This document shows, one piece after another, positions 25,089-36,796 of a stretch of 64,000 bases of DNA. The DNA comes from Acephala macrosclerotiorum (Eukaryota > Ascomycota > Leotiomycetes > Helotiales > Mollisiaceae): NCBI GenBank assembly GCA_014904845.1, contig MU119274.1, positions 108,655 to 172,654 of the forward strand, written 5' to 3'. The translations under genes were made by a program, and so were the position numbers. Below the pieces are notes generated by a model. It was not told the origin of the DNA, searched no databases, and saw only the letters and a list, made by a program, of their open reading frames with translations. The number at the start of each line of letters is the position of its first letter. Position 1 is the stretch's first letter.

Positions 25089-28000
25089 TTATAGATTTGT
25101 AGTACTCAGTTCATTACTAACCAGAGACATATCTATATCTACTACCTTCCGCGGCAAAAGCTCCTTCCTCTTACACGAATCCATAACCTCTTTCGTCCAA
25201 TTATTTAACTGCAACTTATGCGTCCACGCTAAATGCTGTAAGAATTGATCCGCGCGGTAAAACCTCGACCTAGGTGCGCATTTATTAAAAGCATGGCTAC
25301 TTTCAAGATGCTGGACGCGGATATCCCAGTCCGCGAAGCATTCTCTCAGATCGTAACCATAGTCGTCGAATATATCCTCTGCGAGATCGCCGCAGTATGG
25401 ACAAACATCCGATTTGGAGTTTGCGCTCTGCGGTAAGAGCGTTGTGTTGGGGAATAAGTAGCAAGCTAGGGGGGCGGTCTGGAGATGTGTGGCGGTGCGG
25501 ATGTCGTTCTTGGTCGGGCAGCACCAAATGTCACGAGGCGAATGCCAGTTTTCGTTGTGGCGCTTCGCATCTCTGTGGTTTTGGAAGGTAGCGTTGCAGT
25601 GTTCGCAGCGGTGCTGCTCGTCGACTGCATTGGTTCTGAAAAAGAGTGTTAGTGCCACTTGTCCATATAAAGTATTTCAGGTGGAGGGAAGTTAGAAGCT
25701 CTTACTTGTCCACCTGGCTATACTTGTCAAGTCCGAGAGTTAGTCTTATTCCTCGATCCATATTCACAGCGGGAAACCAAGCAACCGGACTACCAGTGCC
25801 CTTGTCAATGGGACCGGCAGATATAAAGGGATCCCAACAGAACATGGACAATCCCTCTTGGAAGTGATTGCCGATATGTCTGACTCGATCCGTCCATTTA
25901 GACATCGATCTATCACAAAACCCACACTGCCAGTACCAGTCTTCATACAGAGGCTCAAAGGACCAGCGATTCAGGCAATCCGGCGTCTCTCTCTGGCCAT
26001 GCATATTCCAGAAATGCTTTTCAAGATCCTCCTTGCGTCTGAACGTTCGCTCTCGAGTAGACTTGTGAGCACAAGGCCCATCTTCATGTTGCAAATAATG
26101 AGATTTGCTTGGGTTTGCAATACCACATAACACGCAGACCTCCTCTCCGCCCCCCTCGCCTTTCTCAACTGGACCCCAAGGCATACAGATCCAGTCTCTT
26201 TGTTTTTCGAGATGCTGCGATAATTCGTGGTCTGCCCAATCCTTGCGGTTTTCAAAGCGCTCGAAGCAAAATACACAATAGAACGACTTTGACTTATTCA
26301 AGGAGGAGGTTCCAGCGCCCCACTGTCTTGAAATGCGGGGGAAGATCCCTGCTACATCGCCGAGCTCTTTTGGCCGAGGTGCCTGCCTCCCAGAGGCAGC
26401 GGGTGGGGAGTGCTCCCCTTCTGTAGGTGCACTTTCGAGAATATCTGGGAATGTATCGTAGATTTCAGCCCACACTTTTCCATTTCCAAGACCATCTTTG
26501 TCTCTGGTGATACTCATAGCACAGGCTAATTCTTGAAGGTATTCGAGTCGAAGTTTGTCTGAAACAGAGGATACCCGGTTCAGAGCTTCGGATAGTGGAC
26601 TACCAATTCCTAATGGGTCGTCATCTGTACCGTGTCTCCGCTGAATTTTTGCCAACCGAAGTGCAGCTTTCATGACAAGTGAATCGGATGCAAAGGAACT
26701 CGCTATAACTTCTCGAAGAAGTTGCTGTCCTTCTTCATATCTAGAGAGCCTAATGAGAGAATCTGCTACCGCGACTTGAAGGTAGAGTGTATCTGTACGA
26801 TCTCTAAGCGGTTCGTTTCGTCTCCTATCAAGGGCACGGCAACCAAGCTGCTCTCCTTTTTTTGCATTACCCAGTATGTTGAGATAGTTTATCAGCTCCG
26901 CTAATGCGACAGACATTTCAAAGGACTCTGATCCAAACCTGTCCTCGAGATCCGGTAGGCATTCTTCTAGAAGCATCCCCGCCTGAGGGTATAAGTTGTT
27001 CTGTGCTATGGCCCGAATAGTCAGAATTCTCAGCTCCAAATCTCCCGTTCGAATAGTTGGTAGCCACAAGTCGATGAAGTCTCTCGTAATAATATTTGCT
27101 GCCGTAAAAACTTCCATTGGCGATGGAGCCTCCTCTGAAATTGGTCTCCATTTACTGCATAACTCTATAGACTTTTTCCTGCCTAATGAAACTCGAATGT
27201 CATCAAAGAAAGAGCTGAACGCGAGGCCGATTGTTGCATTTGATCGCTCATCGTAGCTTTTTGAAAGCTTCGCCTCTTGAAGGATTGAATTGAGTGACTC
27301 GGGTAGGGAGATTTTTCTATCCATCGACGAAAGTTGACTCGTCAACTCTTGAATAGCTCGAAGCAGTCTAGCATAGCTGATGTCATTGCTTGGAATTTCT
27401 GTGACGTTCTGCTCTAGGAGTCCCATGATTTCTGGAATAAGAGCTTGTAGGGACCTAGGTTGTGAATTTCTTTTGATGGAAAGTAGTCGGAAGACAAATT
27501 GGAGAAGAGAGACAAGATAAGGCACAGATAAAGTGCTATTGAATTTAGTCAATACTATTAACCTCGTACTCGAGCCGTTGATAAGTCTACGTACCTGTCG
27601 GCTACTTCTAGAAATTTTTTAAGATCATTACTTTTGACAATTGAAAGTATTGGCATGCATGAGGCTTCGGTCACTTCGGATAATTGGGCGGTCATTTCTT
27701 CGCAAAGGAGCTCAGTATAAGGTTCGGGGTACGCATGAATAAAGACGGACAACAGCTCAAACAATCGAGCTCTTTGGTCCTCGGTCGAGGTGTCAATAGA
27801 TATCGACCTCCATGCATTTCCCAAAGCAAGGTATTGTGTTCCTTTCACTTCCGAGACCTGGATAAAATCCATTTCGACAGCTTCCTGTAATTCGGCTGGT
27901 ATGTCAGGTGTGATTGCAGTGCGTGGATCGCTCTTGAATAGTTTCAAGAGCCAAGGTGGAATCAGCTCATCTTCAGGCTGCCTGTCAGAAATGACGCCTT

Positions 28001-28136
28001 TCGGAGACCATTTTCGCTTGGGAGAGCAAGCACGCCAGAACAGAATGCTCGGACTGCCACTCGTATTGAAGCAGGCCAGAAGCTGGCAAAACGAGTATGC
28101 ACATGGGTGCAACTTCTTCAAGTCCTGGTGCGACAT
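25089..28136 (-). CDS. NLR-like C-terminal half with C2H2 zinc fingers; no P-loop
   Basis: Exons 28136-27595, 27535-25706 and 25635-25089 give 972 aa in frame. The N-terminal ~180 residues resemble the winged-helix region that follows NB-ARC in fungal NLRs (FWRACSPKRKWSP..., PPWLLKLF), then come helical TPR-like repeats (YPQAGMLLEECLPDLEDRFG, YEEGQQLLREV). A linker leads to C2H2 fingers: FYCVFCFERF...HELSQH, WQCGFCDRS...HIGNH, HRCEHCNATF...HNENWH, plus two atypical Cys/His clusters. No P-loop is present, so the nucleotide switch is missing. I use the first ATG; the frame stays open to 28238 without another ATG. Another open frame on this strand (28396-28214, including a GTAAGC donor) could be a degenerate upstream exon. 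The gene is divergent from the hydrolase/NB-ARC gene at 28770. It could be a truncated NLR, a partner protein, or an incomplete model. Confidence 0.65.
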
Positions 28137-28769
28137 TGCTCTCTCTCTGGATTTTGTACGAGTGAGGATTTCGTTAAGGTAGCTAAGCCGCGCCTCGGGT
28201 TGGCCAGTACTATTGGAAGCGCGAGCACACTCGGTCAACGTGCCACCTCTGCGGACCGAAAAGCTCGAAGCTTACGTGCGGGACATTCCGCAACGCAAGC
28301 TCGGTGGCTTTCTGGAGCCTTCTATAGGCACCGGGGATCGCCGCACCGATCGCTTTTGCCCTCTGCGAGGAGCTCACAAGGGTGTAGTAATTATGTCTAA
28401 ACCACCCTGCTTATACTAAGGAAAATCTCTTAAGGAAATGATCTTAACAATAACGGAATGCGAAAATCATATTCGTCTTCGTCACTTTCAGCTTTTTTGA
28501 AACAGCTTTGCGATATTGAGAAATTCCCTAGCACTTTTCAGATCTTCAATTTTTGGTGTTCTTAAGAGGTTGCTTCAGCTTAGCGTGGCCCCGCGGGCGT
28601 TGGGTGTCTCAGGCATAATTGTGTCCTAAGGTTATGAGGAGGGGCGGTTGGCTTCATCGGGCATAGCATCTGGATTCTTCCCAAGCTCCGAGCAGGACTA
28701 TAGTGATGATCAGACTATAGCCTGTAATAAGGTTATCGGCATCCATCCGAACGCTTGTACTGTACGATC
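28137..28769. promoter_or_regulatory. shared divergent promoter region of the NLR-like pair
   Basis: The 633 bp between the two start codons is the only space for the promoters of both divergent genes. It also contains minus-strand open frame 28396-28214, which might be coding. No specific site is recognised. Confidence 0.45.
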
Positions 28770-31700
28770 ATGTCACCAACGAGTGATAAGACGATCCGCA
28801 TCCGATCGATTCCACAGCACAACGGCGACGAGGCTTTCGCCAACTTCCGGAAGCGCTTGACCTCTGCGCCCGCAAAGCAGCCCTCCATCTTTCGAAGGTC
28901 TTGTCGTGCATCGGCCGACCTCCCTATTTTGACTTCCTTGGCTCGTCAGAAAGATGAATATGTCGGTACTATTTCTTTCTCGTCTAAACAGCTGAAGGAG
29001 AAGGCACTGGGAGACCGTGCAAGCGGGTGGATCCTCGATGATAAATTTGATGGGATTACTGTCCTTTATTCCCCCGAAGACCCCGAGCTAGAGTACGTCT
29101 TCCTGCACAAGCTTAGATAATTGGCCTGTACGCGCTAATCTGCGATCATAGTATATGCGCGGTTCATGGCCTCGGGGGTAACGCATTCGACACCTGGCAG
29201 GCCGAGACAAAGATGTGGCTTCGAGATCTTTTGCCTTCCTCCAACTCCTTCGAGAGGAGCCGGATCATGACCTTTGGATACAATTCGGCTCCCCTTGACG
29301 ATAAATCGGTGGCTACCTTGAGTGATTGGGCGCATGATCTTCTGGAACAAGTGGGCCTCATTAGGCAATTACCAAATGTTGGTATACGCCATCCGAGAGT
29401 TGCTTCATGTAGATATTAAGCATCAATCACAGGAGAAAGAGCGGCCCATAATATTCGTTTGTCACTCCTTAGGCGGCCTTGTAGCACGAGAAGTAAGATC
29501 AATCCTCCATCTTCTATTGCTACTCTCACTAAGCACAATTTTAGGCCATGATTCGACTGGACCATTTCCAGCACAGGTCCCCCAACATCAGGCTCGAAAA
29601 TTGCGGATTATTATTTCTCAGTACACCTCACTCTGGAACGGTGGAAGCTGACTGGAATAAATATCTTGTCGATATCGCAGAGCTCACTGCGGGACTGCGC
29701 CCTGAGATCATCGATGGGCTGCGGTCCTTCAATCGGTCATCTGTGGATAGCCAAGAACATTTTGCAAACATGAAGAAGAACCCCCCCTTCTTTTGTCTCT
29801 GCGAATCTGAAAAGACCAAAGTTGGACCGACCTTAAGATATGTACGCAAATTTATTGCTATTCCTCTCTTAGATTTTCTAATTCTAATATGTTGTAGGTC
29901 GTTTCAAAAGGTTCAGCAGGGTTGAGTGGTCGTATTGCAGACCCGATCGCTGGTGTCGACCACAGGCAAATCTGCAAATTCGAGCACATATATGGGGGCT
30001 ATAAGACAATAGTCGATCGACTCGGGAAGATAAGGGATAGCCTGATGAGCTGTGACGGAGGCAGACTTATACGTGATTCTGAAACCGTACCTGCCTAGTT
30101 CTTTAATACCTCTCACTTATTCACCATAAGACGATGTCTCTAGTGCCTGGTCCTGACATTCCTGCGGTTCGTTTTAGGCTTTAGGGAGTCCTCTTATCGT
30201 GAGCCCCTATTCTCCTCTTCCAAAAGACGTAAAGTTCTATGAAGGTCGCCATATCCGCCGCTTGAGTGGTTTTACGGGCAGGTCACATGAGCTCGAGGAG
30301 CTTGCAGGGCTTTTGTCTGATGCAAGGCGAGGTGACTCGAATGGTGTTGCTGTCACTGGTATTGGAGGGGTCGGGTAAGGAAATTCTTGTCTTTGTCTTG
30401 CTGAAAGAGAGTTGACAAAGGTATTCAGGAAAACAGAACTCTTGCTGCAAATAGCCAATCAGAATCGCAATTTGTCCAATGTGTTTCTGCTGCCCGCATG
30501 CGACGAGAAGTCATTACGAGAAGGCTATCTGGAAATTGCGTCACGTGTCGGACACGAGATATTGACGGCACGCCACTCAAACCAAGATCTCTATAGCATT
30601 TGGTGTAGCTACACGCCCGAAGAGAAGATCGAAGCCACTAAAGCTTGGTTTGAAGAACCAGAGAATCAAGACACCCTTTTCATCGTTGATGACTTGGATG
30701 GACTGAAGGATGAAGATGCTATTCAAGCCGTTCTACCCCGCCAGGCTAAAATAGTCATGCTTTCGACTCGAAACCCTGGTCTGGTCACGGAACTTCCACG
30801 AAAGATAGATAGGCTCAGACTTTCACCCTTAAACGTCAGCGAGGCGGCAGACCTGATGAGAGCTTCCCTACACAATTGGAACAAAGAGAATCTACCTATC
30901 CCGGTGAAAGAATTAGAAGAGATTGCCAAAGAGGTGGCGTGCCATCCTCTTGGGGCCTTAAATGCTATTTCGTACATCACCACACGTTTGGCCCAAGATT
31001 CCGATTCACCAGTTACAGAATTCTTGACGATTTTACGTTCTGGGGACTACCGCGAACGTCTGGAATTCCTTGATTACAAGCCTCCCTTTCGTCATTCAAT
31101 CATGCAGACATTCAACTTGTCTGTCCAAAGATTACGAAATCCTAATGGTCTAGCCACAATTCTGATGGGCCTTCTTAGCTTTTTGGAGCTTGACGAACCC
31201 AAGGTCGATTTTCGTCGGTTCTTTTTTAGACGAGAGTGGCTACACGAGCTTGAGGATCTACCTGATTATACTATTTTTGCTGCGGGAAGATCAGAACTCA
31301 GAGTTGCTCTTGAAGACCTGGAAAATGTCTCTATCGGCTACAGAACAACGCAAACACTTCCCTTGCAGGTTCACCGCCTATGGATAGAGTGCTTAAGACA
31401 ACGTCTGGGACATGACGGCCGCATCCGTTTCCTGCAACAGATTTTGCTGGTTTGTCACGGCTCCATTATACGGAAGGAGAACTTAGTCGACATAATTCCT
31501 CATGTCAAAAACTGTCTCCACGTGGCTGGAAGATTTCAAATTTCGATGGATGACTTGTCCTTAGGCTCGGATGTGAGGACGTGGATAGATGATTTCTCTG
31601 CGAGGCCAAAAACGCCACCTTCCGCAATTGTTCTAAACACTAGTGCTTCGGACTTTGATCAAGGCAGCTACAAAGCTGCCCTCGAACTCTCAGAGGATTG

Positions 31701-31986
31701 CGCGACAGCCGTTAAAGAGTGCGAAAGCGATGCGGTTGACGATATTATTAGCGACGAAAAATGGTCTACGTTGGCTAAATCGCTCATGTCATTACTCAAG
31801 CGCTTGCAAAAGCATGAAGGCAGATATCAGAAACCGTTGAGAAAGGAGATATACGACCTGCATATTCGCGCTTACGATTCACTGCTGATAATAGCTTCCC
31901 AAATACGGAAACGTCACCACACGTTATATGAACTGCTGCAAAAGCGACGGGCTATATTTGAAGAAAATTTTCTTATATTGAATTAA
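28770..31986 (+). CDS. alpha/beta-hydrolase / NB-ARC NLR-like protein
   Basis: Seven exons are inferred: 28770-29092, 29152-29350, 29400-29492, 29545-29841, 29898-30086, 30178-30374 and 30429-31986, 951 aa with a length divisible by three. The N-terminal lipase-like domain (DUF676/PGAP1-like) has AVHGLGGNAFDTW, the nucleophile elbow VCHSLGG with Ser197, and LFLSTPHSG. The NB-ARC has GIGGVGKTEL (Lys434, formed by splicing out 30375-30428), FIVDDLDGL, VMLSTRNPG and a degenerate HPLGA in place of GLPLA. Then come a winged-helix-like region with VHRLWIE and a short helical C-terminus. There is no long TPR array, unlike most relatives. Hydrolase-NB-ARC proteins are a recognised fungal NLR class. 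The 29351-29399 and 30087-30177 introns have weak splice sites and are tentative. The downstream DNA turns AT-rich immediately after the stop. Confidence 0.75.
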
Positions 31987-33647
31987 TTCGACCAATTAAA
32001 CTTAATATTAAATAAACTTATTAATATATATTTTTTATTTTATTAAATTATATTTAATATAATTTTTTAATTTTATTATATTTTTATTTTATAATATTTA
32101 TTATAAAACAAAATTTAATTTTTAATATAAATTTGTAATATTTTAAAATTAAAGTTTTTATAAATATTTATAAAAGTATATAATTATTAAAATAATTTAT
32201 ATATTATAAAATTAATTATATTAATTTAATAGTTTTTCTATTTATATTAACTTAAATTTAAACTTTAATAAGTATTTGTTTACTATATATAATTATATTA
32301 ATAAACTCCGACTGCCTATTTATAATTTCCATTCTGTCGCGTTAATCCCCATTTCTCTCCTTTTACAAACAAGTGTTGCTCTTCTCATGGATATGACATT
32401 GGCACCCGGATAGGAGCGTTGGAAGCTGTACCTTCCGTAAAGTCCCTCTTATTAACTTGAATACTCCCCTGATTAGTTCGGGGTGGCCTTAAAAGTCTCC
32501 GCAAAACTGTCCACTGAGAATTTATCATCAACCTCATCGAACTCACTGATCAATAGATACCAGGCAATAAGGCTCACCAACACCTTATAGGAGGTGCAAT
32601 GGCGTAGATCGCGGAAATCTGAATTGGGGGAAAGATGGCTCCAGCGTTGATCTTTTGGAGGACGACATCCATTGTCGTATCCATAGCTCGGGATACAAAA
32701 TTTGTCGGCTTGACAATAAAAGTTGAAGGGATCCCAGGACGATATCTAACGCTGTACTCCTGAATAGTCTGTAGTTGCCTTGAATGTGATCGCTGGTAAC
32801 ATGTTTTGGTAGACCCAAGAGGGGAGAACCCTGAATACTCTAGGGCCGTCGTCAGGGAAGGCAGCGGATTCGTCTTGGCTTCTTCGAATCTGCCTGTGAA
32901 CATCTTCGAGAAGTATGGAACAGCGGGCTGCCAAATTTTGAAAGTTTTGGAAGATCTCCGATTAACTATACCAAGGAAAGTATTTTTCCATAGATTAAAT
33001 GTACGAAAGAATGGAGAGCTAGACGTAACTATAGTACTATATTACCACTGTGATGAAAAGTTTTGAAGCAAGGTTACTCCCCTATATATTTTTAACGTAC
33101 ACTTCTCTAAGTTCTTTTCTCCATATGTCTCTGCCCCTAATATCACCTCTCTGCAATCTTCCAGTTACGAGTGCCTTTCCTCTGACCAACCTGTCTCGAG
33201 GATTGAACCATAGTTACTATCTATTGGCCTGCAAGTGAATACGTCTATGCTGCATTGCGACTCATCCATAACCCAAATTCCGTGAATCATTAGCATCTTA
33301 GCTCCCATCCTCATTCTTCCACGGATTATTGTTGCTCTTCTGTTGGCATGAAACAGGCAGTTCGACATCGAAATGATGTCAGCACGAGAAAGTCCCATTT
33401 CCGTCTTTGGACTTGAGTAGTTGCTGCTTCGCCCTCAGCCGAGGGTGGCGCAACGATAGCAGCTGGCTATCACTGATTGGGTTTCGACGCAGCTGCAATG
33501 TGATATCGAACACAGTTTTCATTCGACGGTAACATGACTAACATGACGTTGGCTCAGCTGAACCCAGCTAAGCCATGATTACCCTTCAGGCAAAATCCGT
33601 GAGTTCTCTTCATCTAATTTCTCCAACTCCTCCAACAGCAGCTCAAA
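31987..33647. other. intergenic: AT-rich tract then possible gene remnant
   Basis: 31987-32320 is AT-rich and non-coding. On the minus strand, 32934-32574 holds protein-like segments in shifted frames (a stretch starting YSVRYRPGIPS and running to AIYAIAPP). I do not recognise the family, and the frames do not join by a clear intron. It may be a decayed gene. The rest, to 33647, is the promoter side of the HET gene. Confidence 0.4.
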
Positions 33648-35868
33648 ATGACTGACAATGAAAGGTTATGCGTTTTCTGTCAGTCCGTCCTACGCACCGT
33701 CCAATCTGGGAGAGGATACGCACATCATCCTAATCTGCAAGGTCTTCACGACTCTGCACAAGCTGGCTGCCCATTATGCGCTATGCTCTGGGAATCGTTC
33801 TCAAACCTTAAAGATTTCCCAGACTTGGAATCCAACGATGCCAAACACGTCAGTGTCACCTTCGGCCTTGACGATGGAAGGCTTGACAGCTCAGATGAGG
33901 AGGCCTCGACCCTCGACACGGAGCCGTACTTTTGGTTCAGATTGGAGTACGAAAATGATCCGATGAGGGGCGTTTTCAAAAACCGAGTTAATATCAATGT
34001 AGTGCCAGTTGAGAGTAAGTCCTCACATCCCGTCAACATGATCATTTGTCTTGCATCACAGTTGATCTGACCTGATAAGACCCAGAAACCTCGACGGGCT
34101 ACAAGGCAAATTCGAATACAGGCAGCAATGAGAGCTGGGAAGTTGGTCTTCGATGGATTCAGAACTGCAAGGCCAACCATTCCAAATGCAACACCGAGAT
34201 CAGAGAAAATTGGTTGCCTGACCGGGTGTTAGACGTCGGAACACTGAGCCAACCCAGTCTCCGTCTTCACATCACTAATGAGAGCTCACTTCGTTCACCG
34301 TACGTGACTCTTAGTCACTGCTGGGGCGGGATCGAAATAAAAAAGTTGAAGATGGCCAACCTAAACCAGTTCATTGAGTGCATAGATATTGCGGAACTTC
34401 CAAAAACCTTCCAAGACGCAATCCAGATTTCCCGACGACTCGACATTCGATTTCTGTGGATTGATTCTCTATGCATCATTCAAGATTCGGATGAAGACTG
34501 GCTCAAAGAATCAGTTGTTATGGGAGACATATACCAGCATGCTTATTGCAATATCGCTGCAACTGCAGCGCCTAATGGTCGAACAGGTTGCTTCCTTGAG
34601 CGAAATCCACTCTTAGCACAGCCGTTCAGAGTCCGCATCGATTCATATCCCGGTCCACGTTCGAAATAAAATGTCTATAGTTTGGCTCCTCAAGTATTCT
34701 GGGAACAAGGACTGTTGCAAGCCCCATTGCTTCAACGAGCTTGGGTCGTTCAAGAGCGCACATTAGCGCCTCGAGTCATTCATTTCGGCAAGGGCCAACT
34801 TTTTTGGGAGTGCCACGAATTGGTAAGCCATAAGATCTAATTTCAACCAGTTGATGTATTGATTTGGTGCTGAATACATAACAGGATGCGTGTGAGATGT
34901 ATCCTGATGGAGTTCCTGGCACTTTCCTTCGTGGCGCATACTTTGGAACTGGCTTCAAGCATCTTGATCCCGCATCAGATGGGACTAAAATTCGGCAATC
35001 CGAGAGTGGTGGCCTTGAGCAAGATCACTCCTGGGTCTTGGACCCATCGACTGATGCTTTTTACTTATGGAGCGGCCTCCTATCCGAATACACCAACTGC
35101 CTTCTGACTCAAAACTCGGACAAACCCATTGCAGTATCTGCTATAGCGAGATTCTTTCAGCCGACACTCAACGACGAATATGTTGCTGGCCTTTGGAAGC
35201 GACACATAGGCCAGCATCTGCTCTGGCGATTGAGAACTCCCCAGAAAGCCACTGCGCTCTTAACTACCTCGGAAACTCATCGTCCGCCCAGTTGGTCCTG
35301 GGCGTCAGTTATTGGGAGAGTGGATGCTTATAGCGGACTCGTGAGACATGACAAGCCTCTCATGATCAAAGTCCTGGAAGTCAAAGTTGAAAACTTGACG
35401 GCCGATACTATGGGCCACGTCACTGGTGGATGTATCAAGGTTCGGGGTTGGTTGAAGCACTTCCCCCCTCCCAAGAAAGACGAAGATGAAGATGAGGATG
35501 GCACATGGATGTTCAAAATGTCTGGGAGTTGCTTCACTCGGCCCGACCAAATTCCATTTCCCAACGCAGATAAGTGGTATCTATTGCCGGTACTAGAATC
35601 CACACAAAAATTCGATGGAAAGATGGAGAAGAAGATTATTGGTTTGATGCTCTTAGAGACTGGAAGGGAAAACGAATATCGAAGGATTGGTAGATTTGAG
35701 ACGCTCGGTGACGAAGCTCTGAAGTTTCTTACTAGGCCGACTTATCCATTTGAGAAAGCCCCAGAAGGAGGGGACAATGTACCGGTTGGAAGGATCAAGT
35801 CTAAGACGACGCTTGGTTGGCCATTCCATAAGAATCCGTGGGTTGAAAGTGTGATGAATATTGTTTGA
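33648..35868 (+). pseudogene. HET-domain gene with one in-frame TAA
   Basis: Exons 33648-34014, 34086-34822 and 34885-35868 (introns of 71 and 62 bp with GTAAGT/GTAAGC donors) form one frame of 696 codons with a TAA at 34667-34669. Hallmarks: CVFCQSVL, CPLCAML, WIQNCKANHSKC, LSHCWGG, IRFLWIDSLCIIQDSDEDW, GCFLERNPLL, then after the stop RAWVVQERTLAPRVIHF, LFWECHELDACE and RPPSWSWASV. The stop splits the HET domain itself. CAA-to-TAA in a CpA context would explain it. The remainder of the frame is clean over more than 390 codons after the stop, so the lesion is recent, is a sequence error, or is read through. A truncated product of 339 aa would contain the first HET motifs only. Confidence 0.8.
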
Positions 35869-36796
35869 GAAATCTTGTTTCTTGCTAAGTCCTATTTCTT
35901 GTTACGCAAATGAACGGCCTTTGAGCGCGTGTCCTTTCGCAGACTCCACGATCTCTCGAAAAATTTGAATGAATTATAGCCTTACTTCAATATTTCATAA
36001 CATAATAATATGAAACAAACTGTTCTCTATTCGCTTCTTGATAAGTGCCGCGTCATATTACTATATTTTATAATAAATTTATATTTCAAATAAAATTAAA
36101 AAAACTTTAATAAGCTATTTTAAACGTTTGCAAAACAAATAAAGAAAAGCTTAAAAGGTGAAGTAGGCATTCCTTAGCACAAAAAAGAGCGCTATAAGGG
36201 CCTAAGCCGGGCCCGGAAATTGGGGTCCACATCAGCTCGTGTGAACGTTCCCCCGACCTGCTTCCCTTTCATTGTGCTCTAAAAAGCACTAGAACTAGCG
36301 AGAGTGAGTCCTGGCGAGCTCGAGGATCTGCCGGGGTGTGATTTGCTTATTTCTTTCTAGTATCGATCGGGTTTGGATAGGTTACTCGCGAAAAGACTAT
36401 AAGGGAGAAAACCTTATTTTGCCCCTACAGTAATAGCGCAGGACTGGGAGCGGACTTCTCTAATTAGGCTGCTCGCGTTGACTGAGGGACGGCCACTGGC
36501 AAAGGAGTCTGGGAGCAGATCATCCATACAAAGTTGCGTATCTTCACGGCCTAGGGCTTCTTCGGAGCGGTTGAATTCATCCAGCCGCCCTTCATTGTTT
36601 TCTATGCTGTTTGCTCCCACATCGATAGCTTCGTCCGGTTCGGATGCAATGCTGAGAGCTCACGTGCTGAGGCAGTGACAGGAGACCATGCAGCCAGCGA
36701 CACCATTCGAGGCTGCGATAAGGTTTCTCAAAGAATGTTCAACTTGATACAATTCTCGATCTATACTTCTGATGGGACTCCGTCACTGTCCATCAC
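35869..36796. other. intergenic; border of the accessory compartment
   Basis: This holds a short AT-rich patch (36050-36130) and GC-normal DNA with no recognised gene. Short frames at 36414-36678 lie opposite one another and look like chance. It separates the NLR/HET cluster from metabolic genes. Confidence 0.5.

Noticed and set aside
34615..34680. An intron removing the TAA of the second HET gene
   Set aside because: The only nearby acceptor would need a donor upstream that also deletes the conserved GCFLERNPLL motif, or an intron of about 25 bp.
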